From contig CAKUYQ010000011.1 of the NCBI GenBank assembly GCA_934717185.1, positions 1 to 64,000 of the forward strand: a stretch of DNA of 64,000 bases, read 5' to 3'. A program made the translations under genes and the position numbers. This document shows, piece after piece, positions 1-8,275 of the stretch. Origin of the DNA: an uncultured Bacteroidales bacterium. GTDB lineage: Bacteria; Bacteroidota; Bacteroidia; Bacteroidales; UBA932. The notes beneath the pieces are model-generated. The model was not told where the DNA came from. It did not search any database and saw nothing but the letters and a program-made list of their open reading frames with translations. Every line of letters starts with the position of its first letter. Position 1 is the first letter of the stretch.

Positions 1-78
1 ATATCTATATTTAGTTAGTTGTAGCTGTCACTTCAACTAAATTGCGGAAGAACCACTATTTTCAGTTCAAGTCAAGGT

Positions 79-381
79 CAAGGGGCTATCCTTCACATAT
101 CCATCTATAAAAAGGCATATCCCGAATCAACTAAATTTGTATACATGCAGTTAGCAAAAAGCTGTCTCTACTTTATAATAGTTTTTATTGCATCCACGGT
201 AATAGATTTATTTATACGTGCCAACAACATCTATATGCTATGTATGGAAATCTGTTTGTCAATTGTTATTGGGCTATTGCTTTCCATACCGTTTTACAGT
301 AAACAAAACATTAATATGTTAGATAATATATTTCCTATTAAAGGTTTATTGAATAAATTTCATATAAAATCTGTAGAATAA
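79..381 (+). pseudogene. 3' fragment of a Wzx-type flippase gene
   Basis: This open stretch encodes the last about 100 residues of the flippase found intact at 2110-3645, ending at the same TAA stop. It has no start of its own: the frame is closed by a TAG at 22-24, and bases 1-78 show no similarity I recognise. The protein differs from the intact tail by one residue (Gly for Ser, base 343). It contains the last two membrane segments only and cannot be a working transporter. It is either the remnant of an older flippase gene or the scar of a single-crossover event that brought in the 3.26-kb segment to its right. Confidence 0.88.
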
Positions 382-382
382 T
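79..382 (+). repeat. 304-bp direct repeat, copy 1
   Basis: Bases 79-382 match 3343-3646 with three mismatches (87/3351, 336/3600, 343/3607). The match stops one base after the shared flippase stop codon. The two copies lie 3264 bp apart and flank a glycosyltransferase gene, a promoter and most of the intact flippase gene. Confidence 0.95.
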
Positions 383-384
383 AA

Positions 385-561
385 AAATTCAAGATAAAGG
401 GACTGATATACCGCTATTACCCATTGTTAGATATATTTGCATTCCCAAGTCATCGCGAAGTGTCCGGAATGTACGTAATGGAGGCATCCGCAATAGAGAA
501 ACTAATACTTGATGCCTGTTTGCGAAGTAGCTTGGCAGGAACTGACACAAGAAAGTGTTGA
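385..561 (+). pseudogene. Decayed C-terminal piece of a GT4-type glycosyltransferase
   Basis: Right after the duplicated flippase tail, an open frame without a start codon runs to a TGA at 559-561. Its translation around 403-492 reads like the acceptor end of a GT4 enzyme: a YRYYPLLDIFAFPSHRE stretch followed by YVMEASA. It aligns with the FVMPSYRE...VLEAGA region of the intact enzyme at 702-1832, including the Glu-x7-Glu-type spacing. After that the similarity fades and stops accumulate. I infer a dead gene remnant left by rearrangement of the polysaccharide locus. Bases 562-701 hold nothing else I recognise apart from a small CTGCAT/ATGCAG hairpin at 627-643. Confidence 0.7.
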
Positions 562-701
562 ATTGGTACGACTTTAGTGTAATGTAGCCATTGGCCGGGA
601 ATTTGTATAAAAAACACTAAATTAAACTGCATAACAAATGCAGAGTTGTAAAATTGAATATCACGCTTGTGGATTTTTTTCTTACGAAAAATTAGTAATT
701 T

Positions 702-1832
702 ATGAAACGAAAACACAATAAGATTATTCGTACCGTCACTGTGCCGCAATCGTTGTGCTTCTGCCGTGAGGTGATGATAAAAATGCGCATGATGGGATAT
801 GAAATGGTTGCGGTGACATCACCGGGAGCGGAACTCGATAAACTTAGAGACGAGGATGGTTTCCACTGCGTAGCCGTGCCGATGGAACGTCATATATCCA
901 TAGTTAATGACCTGAAATCACTGTGGACCATGATACAGGTGCTTCGTGAGGAAAGACCTTATATGGTACACTCCATGACTCCAAAGGCGGGCCTGATATG
1001 TATGTTTGCGGCTTGGATTACTAGAGTTCCGCGACGCGTGCATACGTTCACAGGACTGATGTGGCCTACAGCAACAGGATTGAAACGTAGAATTCTGATG
1101 TTTACAGATCGGCTGACGTGTGCTTGTGCCACTCACGTAATTCCCGAGGGTCAAGGTGTGCTAAACGACTTGAAGAAGGGAGGTATTACAAAGAAACCGA
1201 TGAAGATACTAGGCTACGGCAATGTGATGGGGGTTGACATGGAACGTTTTAATCCCGCACGGTTTGTTGTACAAAAAGAGGATGGTGTGTTCACCTTTTT
1301 ATTCGTGGGACGTATCGTGGGCGACAAGGGCATCAATGAATTGGTTGAGGCTTTTACACGATTGTATAACAAATATAAAAATGTGCGCCTTGTGCTTGTG
1401 GGTACGTATGAACACGAACTTGACCCGGTGAGTGATACTACACGTAAGGAGATAGACACGAATGACGCCATTAACGCTTGTGGAACGAAGTATGGCGATG
1501 ACTTGCTGCAGATGTATGTGGATGCCGATTGTTTCGTGATGCCGTCATACCGCGAAGGGTTCCCTAATACTGTGCTCGAAGCAGGTGCCATGAATTTGCC
1601 ATCTATTGTTACGGACATTAATGGCAGCCGTGAAATCATTGCAAATGAGAAAAACGGATTAATTGTGCCATCTAAAAATACAACTGCTCTTTATGAAGCA
1701 ATGGAACGAATATTGACAGATGATGTCTTACGTATGCACATGGCGCGGATGGCTCGGCCTATGATTAATTCACGTTTCGAAAAGGAATTCGTACAGAGTT
1801 GTCAAATCAAGTTCTATAAAGAAATAATGTAA
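702..1832 (+). CDS. Glycosyltransferase, GT4 family
   Basis: This 376-residue protein is a GT-B fold sugar transferase expected to add one sugar to an undecaprenyl-linked repeat unit at the inner face of the cytoplasmic membrane. The C-terminal half shows the family marks: FVGRIVGDKG (basic residues R204 and K209 that contact the nucleotide-sugar phosphates) and the Glu-x7-Glu motif E285/E293 in MPSYREGFPNTVLEAG. The N-terminal half has the MTPKAGLICMFAAWITRVPRRVHTFTG stretch in two parts typical of the WbpL/PglA-like branch of GT4. It begins at an ATG with no Shine-Dalgarno sequence. It stands alone between scarred DNA on the left and a promoter on the right, inside the 3.26-kb segment bounded by direct repeats. 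Donor and acceptor sugars cannot be told. Confidence 0.9.
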   Translation: MKRKHNKIIRTVTVPQSLCFCREVMIKMRMMGYEMVAVTSPGAELDKLRDEDGFHCVAVPMERHISIVNDLKSLWTMIQVLREERPYMVHSMTPKAGLICMFAAWITRVPRRVHTFTGLMWPTATGLKRRILMFTDRLTCACATHVIPEGQGVLNDLKKGGITKKPMKILGYGNVMGVDMERFNPARFVVQKEDGVFTFLFVGRIVGDKGINELVEAFTRLYNKYKNVRLVLVGTYEHELDPVSDTTRKEIDTNDAINACGTKYGDDLLQMYVDADCFVMPSYREGFPNTVLEAGAMNLPSIVTDINGSREIIANEKNGLIVPSKNTTALYEAMERILTDDVLRMHMARMARPMINSRFEKEFVQSCQIKFYKEIM

Positions 1833-1934
1833 TGTAACGCATAGTCTATTCTTCGCGTTGCTTCAAGTGGCTGTTAAAAATTATAGAAACAACAAAAGGA
1901 ATCACAACAACATACATGCAAATATTCCGTGCAA

Positions 1935-2002
1935 AAATACGACAATTGAGATTATTTGTCGGGAAGCAAAGAATAATTTTCTTCCCGATAAATGTCGTAT
2001 TT
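1935..2002. repeat. Long imperfect inverted repeat before the flippase promoter
   Basis: AAATACGAC and ATTTGTCGGGAAG on the left pair with CTTCCCGATAAAT and GTCGTATTT on the right around a 14-base loop; the left arm has a 10-base bulge. It lies 103 bases after the upstream glycosyltransferase stop and just before a promoter. It may act as a terminator-like hairpin for the upstream gene, although there is no clean T-run. The rest of the 277-base gap shows no gene. Confidence 0.6.
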
Positions 2003-2020
2003 CCGGTAAAATTTATCTGC

Positions 2021-2056
2021 TTTGAAATGTGATAAGAAAGAAAAATAGTACTTTTG
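2021..2056 (+). promoter_or_regulatory. Bacteroidota-type promoter for the polysaccharide operon
   Basis: TTTG at 2021-2024 and TACTTTTG at 2049-2056 match the -33 TTTG and -7 TAnnTTTG elements of Bacteroidota promoters. The spacer is 24 bases, longer than the usual 19-21. Transcription would start near 2061 and give a leader of about 50 bases before the flippase ATG. Confidence 0.5.
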
Positions 2057-2109
2057 TGTCTCTACATAAGAGGGTAAAAGGAGATGGAATTTTCAACCTT
2101 TAACAACAG

Positions 2110-3645
2110 ATGACACAAATCAGAAAAAACTTAGTCACCAATGTGATGTGCCTTGTAACCAATGTATTGGTGGGCCTGCTTTACACGCCATACCTTGTTA
2201 GGGAGTTAGGGGTAGCCACATACGGAGTGTTACCAATAGCATTGGTAATAAACCAATACATAATCATCTTGACAGACTCTCTGCAAAGTTCTGTTACAAG
2301 GTTTTATTCTGTGGAATATAGGCAGAAAAACTATAACAAAGCATCTGTCTATTTCACTTCGGCTATAGCAATCACAATTCTGCTTGCCGTCATTGTAATG
2401 CCCATCATTTGCTGTTTTCTACCGCAAATAGAGACATTGCTGCATATACCGGACAACCTGTTCCATTCAGTGGGACTGCTTATTGCATATACTGTTGCGA
2501 GCCTGTTTGTGTCTGTTTGCAGCAATTGCGTTAACATTACTATATATTCAGACAATCGGTTAGACCTTATAAACTATCTGAAGATACTGAGAAATCTTAC
2601 AAAACTTATTTTCAATATTGTATTGTTCTCATTTCTCTCTACAGATGTGGCGAATGTGGGATTGTCTGCGCTGCTCGCCGAATTGTTGGTATTGGTTGTA
2701 AGCATAATATTTTACAAGACTACAAAAAGCCGTGAGATAAAATTTGGCAGACGATTCGTGGATTTTGGTGCAATTAAGCCAATTGTGAAGATGCTCACAT
2801 GGGTCTCTTTGATTAGTTTTTCAAGTGTCTTTATTTACAAGATAGATGCAATATTAACCAATAACTATTTTGGTCTTTATTACACGGGAGTATTGGGTAG
2901 TATATCTGAATTTGGCTCTTATTGTATTAGTATAACGGCTGTAATAGGGGTACTTTTCCGTCCGCTGATGCTAATAGCGTATTCAGACAAAAGGCATGAA
3001 GATCTTGTACAAATAACTGTAAATGGGGCCTATATCGTTGGGCTTGTCTCCGGGCTGCTTTGTGGTATAGTCATGGGCATTTCATCATCTCTTTTACGGA
3101 TATGGCTGAATGATGAGATTGCACAATATTCCTCCTGGATGATCATAAAATTACTGATAATTCCAATCACCTCTTTTGGGGCTACGATAAGTGTTGTAAA
3201 CAGTCTTTGGAATAATGTGAAGTCATGTGCTATCTGGAGTCTGCTCATTGCTGTAGTGTATATGTCTGTTGTTTTAGTCATGTTAGAGCTTGGCATTGGC
3301 ATAATTGTCTTTTTAATCATAGGTGCAATTGCCGCCATTTTGCAAGGGGCAATCCTTCACATATCCATCTATAAAAAGGCATATCCCGAATCAACTAAAT
3401 TTGTATACATGCAGTTAGCAAAAAGCTGTCTCTACTTTATAATAGTTTTTATTGCATCCACGGTAATAGATTTATTTATACGTGCCAACAACATCTATAT
3501 GCTATGTATGGAAATCTGTTTGTCAATTGTTATTGGGCTATTGCTTTCCATACCGTTTTACAGTAAACAAAACATTAATATGTTAGATAATATATTTCCC
3601 ATTAAAAGTTTATTGAATAAATTTCATATAAAATCTGTAGAATAA
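2110..3645 (+). CDS. Polysaccharide flippase, Wzx/MATE-like
   Basis: This 511-residue protein is almost entirely hydrophobic, with about 12 to 14 membrane segments, and starts with the MTQIRKNLVTNVMCLVTN amphipathic helix common to Wzx proteins of the polysaccharide transporter (MOP) superfamily. Such proteins flip the undecaprenyl-diphosphate-linked repeat unit across the inner membrane. It is the first gene after a recognisable promoter and is followed by a small gene and the presumed polymerase, as expected for a Wzx/Wzy-dependent pathway. The last 303 bases of the gene are the source or product of the duplicated fragment at 79-382. Length and topology are normal for the family. The substrate is unknown. 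Confidence 0.92.
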   Translation: MTQIRKNLVTNVMCLVTNVLVGLLYTPYLVRELGVATYGVLPIALVINQYIIILTDSLQSSVTRFYSVEYRQKNYNKASVYFTSAIAITILLAVIVMPIICCFLPQIETLLHIPDNLFHSVGLLIAYTVASLFVSVCSNCVNITIYSDNRLDLINYLKILRNLTKLIFNIVLFSFLSTDVANVGLSALLAELLVLVVSIIFYKTTKSREIKFGRRFVDFGAIKPIVKMLTWVSLISFSSVFIYKIDAILTNNYFGLYYTGVLGSISEFGSYCISITAVIGVLFRPLMLIAYSDKRHEDLVQITVNGAYIVGLVSGLLCGIVMGISSSLLRIWLNDEIAQYSSWMIIKLLIIPITSFGATISVVNSLWNNVKSCAIWSLLIAVVYMSVVLVMLELGIGIIVFLIIGAIAAILQGAILHISIYKKAYPESTKFVYMQLAKSCLYFIIVFIASTVIDLFIRANNIYMLCMEICLSIVIGLLLSIPFYSKQNINMLDNIFPIKSLLNKFHIKSVE

Positions 3646-3646
3646 T
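3343..3646 (+). repeat. 304-bp direct repeat, copy 2
   Basis: This is the 3' end of the intact flippase gene, 99 percent identical to 79-382. Recombination between the copies would remove 3264 bp and leave one copy. Confidence 0.95.
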
Positions 3647-3779
3647 GTCATTTTATAATAATATTTACGTAAAAAGACTTAATATTGCACGTATGGCAGA
3701 GATCGCCTGCATAAATAGATCCTCTGCTTATTATAAAAGCACGCAGGAATGTAAAATTTATAGTTTTAAAGCACAATAG
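3645..3779 (+). CDS. Small hypothetical protein, 44 residues
   Basis: An ATG overlapping the last base of the flippase TAA (TAATG) opens a 44-codon frame that ends with a TAG directly abutting the ATG of the next gene. The protein starts MSFYNNIYVKRLNIARMAEI and ends in YSFKAQ. It is basic and has no membrane segment. The middle could form a short helix-turn-helix-like stretch, but this is weak. The exact tiling at both ends favours translation, or at least translational coupling of the polymerase gene. It may also be the degraded start of a lost gene. I recognise no family. Confidence 0.45.
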   Translation: MSFYNNIYVKRLNIARMAEIACINRSSAYYKSTQECKIYSFKAQ

Positions 3780-5135
3780 ATGAATATAATATCCATTATA
3801 TGCTATGTAATATCGGCAACGATGTTCATTGGTACAAGAAATGCAGACTATAGCCTGTTGTTTTTTGAGCCTTTGCTTTTTGGCATATGTTACCATTTTA
3901 ATAAAACTTTAAAGCAAAAGAAATTTACACATATAGCATTAGCAATACTATTTGCCACCTCTTTGGTCAAATATGTAATAACCCCTTTTGTCTATTTCCT
4001 TGCCAACTATCCTATTGTTGAGATGATGTTAGGAAAAGAGTATTTGGAAAAAGCTATAATATTGCAATGCTATGAAGAGGTCTGTTTCTTTATAGTTCTA
4101 AGATATGCTGCAAATAAATTTTACGGCAAAGAGGTTACAGAAAAATCACCTATAAAAAAACGTATTTATGCCCAACGTCACAATCCATTTCTTGTTTTCT
4201 TTGTTATTGTGGCCATTGCTATTATTGTGACTACACCTTCAATGGTTTCAAGGTACCATTTTGTTGGGAGCTTGATAGGAAATGAAGAGTCAAATATTGT
4301 AGAAATAGAGGGCACGGGAGGATTGGCTCTATTGATAGGAACCGGCCGGTATTTTCTTATACTTCTACTGTTAGCTTATATCTACAACCGTAGAAAAATA
4401 CATAGAACAATAGATGTTATTATGTCAATAGGAATTGTTGCATTAAATTCATTGGTGGTTTACGATTTCAGCAGATTCGGCATAATAATACCGGCAGCAA
4501 CATTCATTTATTTGATAACCTTGCTTTATCCTCAATACAGAAAAAAAATTATTGTTTTCTCTGCAATGGCAATAGGTATTTCTATTGTATATATCTCTAT
4601 TTTAAAGATGTTCAGCGAATTTAGAGGTGGAAATATTGAGGATTCAAGTAGTATTCAGTATTGGGCTAAAACATTGCAGGTATATTTTCAAGGTACAAGT
4701 GATGTAGCAGTGGGTCTGATTGCATCAAAGAGAGTTGTGTTAGATCCTATCATGTCCTTCTTTAATGATTGTATTTCTAATGTTGCTGTACTTTCGAATT
4801 TCTCAGTCAAACAGCAGACCTCCCTTTATATTTTCAATTACATTCGCTCGGGTGGAGTATCGTTTGACAAGATATTGCCAAATATATGCGCAGGCTATAA
4901 TTATTTTGGAGCAATTGGGGCACCCATTATAGTATGCATCTGTACATATTTTGGCATTAAGCTAGACTCAATGAGCCGTAAGGTACGAGACCTCAATTAC
5001 AAGTTTATATTTATATTTGCATCAATTACATTAGCGTTATGCCATATGATATATTATACAATGATTATCAGTGGTCTTGTAAATTCAGCACTCATTATGC
5101 TTATTGTCTTAAGATTAAACAAACTTTTTAAATAG
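3780..5135 (+). CDS. Oligosaccharide repeat-unit polymerase candidate, Wzy-like
   Basis: This 451-residue integral membrane protein has about 10 to 12 hydrophobic segments separated by short basic loops and one longer hydrophilic stretch near residues 270-360, which includes a FSEFRGGNIEDSS segment. This is the layout of O-antigen/capsule polymerases, which join lipid-linked repeat units at the outer face of the inner membrane. Wzy proteins have poor sequence conservation, so the call rests on topology, length and position between the flippase and glycosyltransferases. Its ATG follows the stop of the small gene with no gap, and its TAG abuts the next ATG, which points to strong translational coupling. 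An EpsG-like or other membrane role is possible. Confidence 0.72.
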   Translation: MNIISIICYVISATMFIGTRNADYSLLFFEPLLFGICYHFNKTLKQKKFTHIALAILFATSLVKYVITPFVYFLANYPIVEMMLGKEYLEKAIILQCYEEVCFFIVLRYAANKFYGKEVTEKSPIKKRIYAQRHNPFLVFFVIVAIAIIVTTPSMVSRYHFVGSLIGNEESNIVEIEGTGGLALLIGTGRYFLILLLLAYIYNRRKIHRTIDVIMSIGIVALNSLVVYDFSRFGIIIPAATFIYLITLLYPQYRKKIIVFSAMAIGISIVYISILKMFSEFRGGNIEDSSSIQYWAKTLQVYFQGTSDVAVGLIASKRVVLDPIMSFFNDCISNVAVLSNFSVKQQTSLYIFNYIRSGGVSFDKILPNICAGYNYFGAIGAPIIVCICTYFGIKLDSMSRKVRDLNYKFIFIFASITLALCHMIYYTMIISGLVNSALIMLIVLRLNKLFK

Positions 5136-6314
5136 ATGAAAATACTGTTTGTTTCGGAAAATTACTACCCATATCAAAGCGGTGTGCCAATGGTGGTGAA
5201 ATACCTTGCAGAGGGTCTTGCTGTCAATAATGAAGTAACAGTAGCCACCTCAATTTCACCAACCGAAAAGTTGCCCACCATGGATGAACATAATGGGGTA
5301 CATATTCATCGTTTTGTCTTGTGGCATAACTTGGCAAAGAGGGTAAAAGGTGATTTGATAGGGATACGTAGATTTGTGCTTGATAACTTTTTTGATATTA
5401 TCATCATTGAGTGTGGACAAGCAATGACAACCGATGCCTTATTACCTGTAATAGCTCAGATTAAAGCCCCATGCATACTTCATGCTCATGGTCTGTCTGG
5501 GCTACTATGCAAGCCTTTCTGCATAAAATCAGACTTTAAACATACTATTGGTAATACATACAATTGGATACGCATGCAATTGTATTACCGCTTCACATTC
5601 AAGCGTCAATGCAAGCATTTTGCTGCCTCTATCAGTCTTACAGAATTTGATTCCGGTTATGATTATGTTTCTATGAATATCTGTAACAACTATGTGCTCT
5701 GTAACGCCGCTGATGACATGTTCTTTGAGAAAGCTAAAGAATCATACAAACTGCCAACTGAAGGTAAGCCATATTTAATAAGTATTGCCAACTACTCGGT
5801 TGTAAAGAATCAAATAGAGATGATGCGCGAATTTTATAAGTCAAAGCAGAAGGAATATGCTCTTGTAATGATTGGTTCAAAGAAAACATCTTATTATTAT
5901 AGGTTGCAAAAAGTCAAAGCTGAATTTGATAAGCAGTATGGCGAACATACCGTTTTTATGCTTACAAATATTAATAGGAAGTTTTTTCCATATATCTTGG
6001 ATAATGCTTCAATCTATCTAATTTCCAGTTCACATGAAGAATTCTCCATATCCATGATAGAGGCTATGGCAAGATCATTGCCGTTTATAAGTACAAATGT
6101 GGGTAATGCCAAGCAGTTACCGGGTGGTATGGTGGTAGATGACATACACGATATGCATTCGGCAATAGACGTAATGTTGGATGATGACAAAGAGCGTATT
6201 AGGCTCGGCAAAGAGGGTAAGCTATATGCGTTTAGTAATTGTCGTAGACATACAGCTGTAAACAAGTTGGAAAGTATTATTCGTGAGGTGTTAACAACAG
6301 AAAAAAATCAATAA
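5136..6314 (+). CDS. Glycosyltransferase, GT4 family
   Basis: This 392-residue GT-B type transferase opens with MKILFVSENYYPYQSGVPMV, the glycine-containing N-terminal loop typical of GT4 enzymes (YYPYQSGV). The C-terminal domain carries the Glu-x7-Glu motif (E301 and E309 in SHEEFSISMIEAMA) that binds the nucleotide-sugar. The usual GR...KG phosphate-binding pair is replaced by SIANYSVVKNQ, where the Lys is kept. It is expected to add one sugar of the repeat unit in the cytoplasm. The start codon abuts the stop of the polymerase gene and the next gene follows 11 bases downstream, so it lies in the same operon. The sugar is unknown. Confidence 0.9.
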   Translation: MKILFVSENYYPYQSGVPMVVKYLAEGLAVNNEVTVATSISPTEKLPTMDEHNGVHIHRFVLWHNLAKRVKGDLIGIRRFVLDNFFDIIIIECGQAMTTDALLPVIAQIKAPCILHAHGLSGLLCKPFCIKSDFKHTIGNTYNWIRMQLYYRFTFKRQCKHFAASISLTEFDSGYDYVSMNICNNYVLCNAADDMFFEKAKESYKLPTEGKPYLISIANYSVVKNQIEMMREFYKSKQKEYALVMIGSKKTSYYYRLQKVKAEFDKQYGEHTVFMLTNINRKFFPYILDNASIYLISSSHEEFSISMIEAMARSLPFISTNVGNAKQLPGGMVVDDIHDMHSAIDVMLDDDKERIRLGKEGKLYAFSNCRRHTAVNKLESIIREVLTTEKNQ

Positions 6315-6325
6315 ATGAGTCAACT

Positions 6326-7306
6326 ATGAAGAAAATTCTTTTTATATGTCCGTATTTCGGCAAACTACCGATTAACCACATGAAGCTATGGTTGCTGTCA
6401 TGCGAAAAGAACCCGACCATTGATTGGCTTATACTGACAGATGATCATACAGAAGAGTTGAAATATCCCTCAAATGTTAAGGTTGTTTACACCACTTTAG
6501 AAAAGATAAAGCAACAGGCACAAAAGAAATTCAGCTTCTCTATATACCTTGACCACCCTTATAAACTATGCGATTATAAACCAGCCTACGGATATATATT
6601 TGCAGAATATGCCAAAGGTTACGATTATTGGGGACACTGCGACATGACGGATTGTATATTCGGTACTCTTAGAAAGTTCCTAACAGACGATTTCTTATTA
6701 GGAGCAGATAAGTTTATGTTCTTAGGTCACATGACCTTATACAGGAATACAGATGAGGTGAATCGCAGAATATTTGAGGATGTGTCATTCCGGAAAAATA
6801 ACTTAGAAAAGATTTTCGGGTCGGAACGCAATTGGGCTTTTGACGAACTGAATCCAACAAGTATAAATACCATATATTTAGAACATGGTTGGCAGATCAA
6901 GCGATTTGATGAAATGTATGCAGACATGAATGCTTTGGAAAAGAATTTTGTTACAAGTGAATACGATAGCAATTTCAGATACAAAGGAATATCAGAAGGA
7001 AAACATATTTTTGAGTGGAACTTGGGGACATTGACAGGCTGGACACTTCATAAAGACGGTTTTTTGACCGCTAAAGAATTGGGATATGCGCATTTTCAAA
7101 AAAGATCTATGGAAAATAGGGTGACTAATATAGACAGGTTCTGCATAGTTCCCAATGCCTATGTGGATGCCCCTAAAGAGATAGACACATTTTTTGTACG
7201 TAAACACACAAGTTATTGCAGATATATGTATCCGCAGTATTACAAACTGAGATACAAAAATCTGAAATTCAAGATAAAGAACAACATTGAAAGTTTTTTT
7301 GCATGA
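6326..7306 (+). CDS. DUF6625 family protein, putative sugar transferase
   Basis: This 326-residue protein begins MKKILFICPYFGKLPINHM and contains YKLCDYKPAYGYIFAEY and DYWGHCDMTDCIFG (D106 and D109), the conserved blocks of DUF6625. Members sit in capsule and LPS loci and are thought to be glycosyltransferase-like; the Asp-rich block could bind a metal and nucleotide-sugar, but this is inference. There is no signal peptide or membrane segment. It lies 11 bases after the preceding transferase gene and overlaps the next gene by four bases (ATGA), so it is translated with them. Confidence 0.8.
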   Translation: MKKILFICPYFGKLPINHMKLWLLSCEKNPTIDWLILTDDHTEELKYPSNVKVVYTTLEKIKQQAQKKFSFSIYLDHPYKLCDYKPAYGYIFAEYAKGYDYWGHCDMTDCIFGTLRKFLTDDFLLGADKFMFLGHMTLYRNTDEVNRRIFEDVSFRKNNLEKIFGSERNWAFDELNPTSINTIYLEHGWQIKRFDEMYADMNALEKNFVTSEYDSNFRYKGISEGKHIFEWNLGTLTGWTLHKDGFLTAKELGYAHFQKRSMENRVTNIDRFCIVPNAYVDAPKEIDTFFVRKHTSYCRYMYPQYYKLRYKNLKFKIKNNIESFFA

Positions 7307-8154
7307 CAGATAAGAATACATTTGTAACTATAGCTATTCCGTTTTATAATTCAGAGCAATTTCTCGCAGATGCCATTAAGTCTGTTGTAAACCAGACATA
7401 TAAGAACTGGGAATTGCTTTTAATAAACGATGGATGTACCGACAGTTCTCCAGAAATAGCACAACAGTACTCTAAGACGGATGAAAGAATTAGATACATT
7501 AGTGACGGAAAAAACAGAGGTCTTGTATACCGTCTGAATGAGTCTGTACAGATAGCCAAAGGCTTTTATTATGCCCGTATGGACGCAGATGACATTATGG
7601 CTATAGATAGAATAGAAACACAGGTAATGTACTTGGAGCAACATCCAGATGTGGATATCGTTGGCTCATCTGCCATGATAATTGATGACAAAAACAATAT
7701 TATTAGATCCTCAGACATGAGCGGTGTCTCAACGGGATTTATACATCCTACAGTATGTGGCAGGACGGATTGGTTCCGTAAAAATAGGTACAATGAGAAG
7801 TGTCTCAGATGCGAAGACTTTGAGTTGTGGCTTCGTACAGCAAACTGCAGCAAGTTCTGCAATATTAAGCACCCTCTGCTTTTTTATCGTGAGTTTGGCA
7901 TGCCTTCGCTTAAAAAGAATTTAAAGACGCACCAGAAACAGCGATATGTCTTTAGAAGATACAAGCAATATGGAAAATCATTTGCATGGTATATGAAATC
8001 AGCTGCAGCTACGTATGTCAAGGATGCTGTGTATCTGTTTTTCTCCGCCATAGGAAAAATGGATTATTTGATTAGCAAGAGAAGAAGGAAACAGTTGCCA
8101 AAGGAGCTATGGTTGGATGAAAGAGATATGGCTATGTCTATAAAACACACATAA
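7303..8154 (+). CDS. Glycosyltransferase, GT2 family
   Basis: This 283-residue GT-A fold enzyme has the standard GT2 start (VTIAIPFYNSEQFLADAIKSV), the NQTYKNWELLLINDGCTDSS segment that binds the nucleotide, and the DxD-type metal site D94-A-D96-D97. The acceptor-binding CEDFELWLR motif (ED-x-E-L-W) is also present. It should act in the cytoplasm on the lipid-linked repeat unit. The ATG overlaps the stop of the DUF6625 gene by four bases. The C-terminal region after residue 230 has a hydrophobic stretch (YVKDAVYLFFSAIG) that may associate with the membrane. Substrate unknown. Confidence 0.92.
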   Translation: MTDKNTFVTIAIPFYNSEQFLADAIKSVVNQTYKNWELLLINDGCTDSSPEIAQQYSKTDERIRYISDGKNRGLVYRLNESVQIAKGFYYARMDADDIMAIDRIETQVMYLEQHPDVDIVGSSAMIIDDKNNIIRSSDMSGVSTGFIHPTVCGRTDWFRKNRYNEKCLRCEDFELWLRTANCSKFCNIKHPLLFYREFGMPSLKKNLKTHQKQRYVFRRYKQYGKSFAWYMKSAAATYVKDAVYLFFSAIGKMDYLISKRRRKQLPKELWLDERDMAMSIKHT

Positions 8155-8275
8155 AGAGAAATGAGTTAGGGAATAAATTTAGAAAAAAATAGGCACTATT
8201 ATAAATGTTCGTTTAAAATTGTAATATTGTTATTTAGGTTGATGTTGTCTGTACTAAAATCATATTTTTAAAAAG

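Noticed and set aside
450..749. Minus-strand open frame of 99 codons
   Set aside because: It overlaps the glycosyltransferase start and lies opposite the decayed GT4 piece, has no recognisable domain and no promoter.
1935..2002. Invertible promoter flanks as in Bacteroides capsule loci
   Set aside because: Both arms are on the same side of the promoter and no recombinase gene is present.
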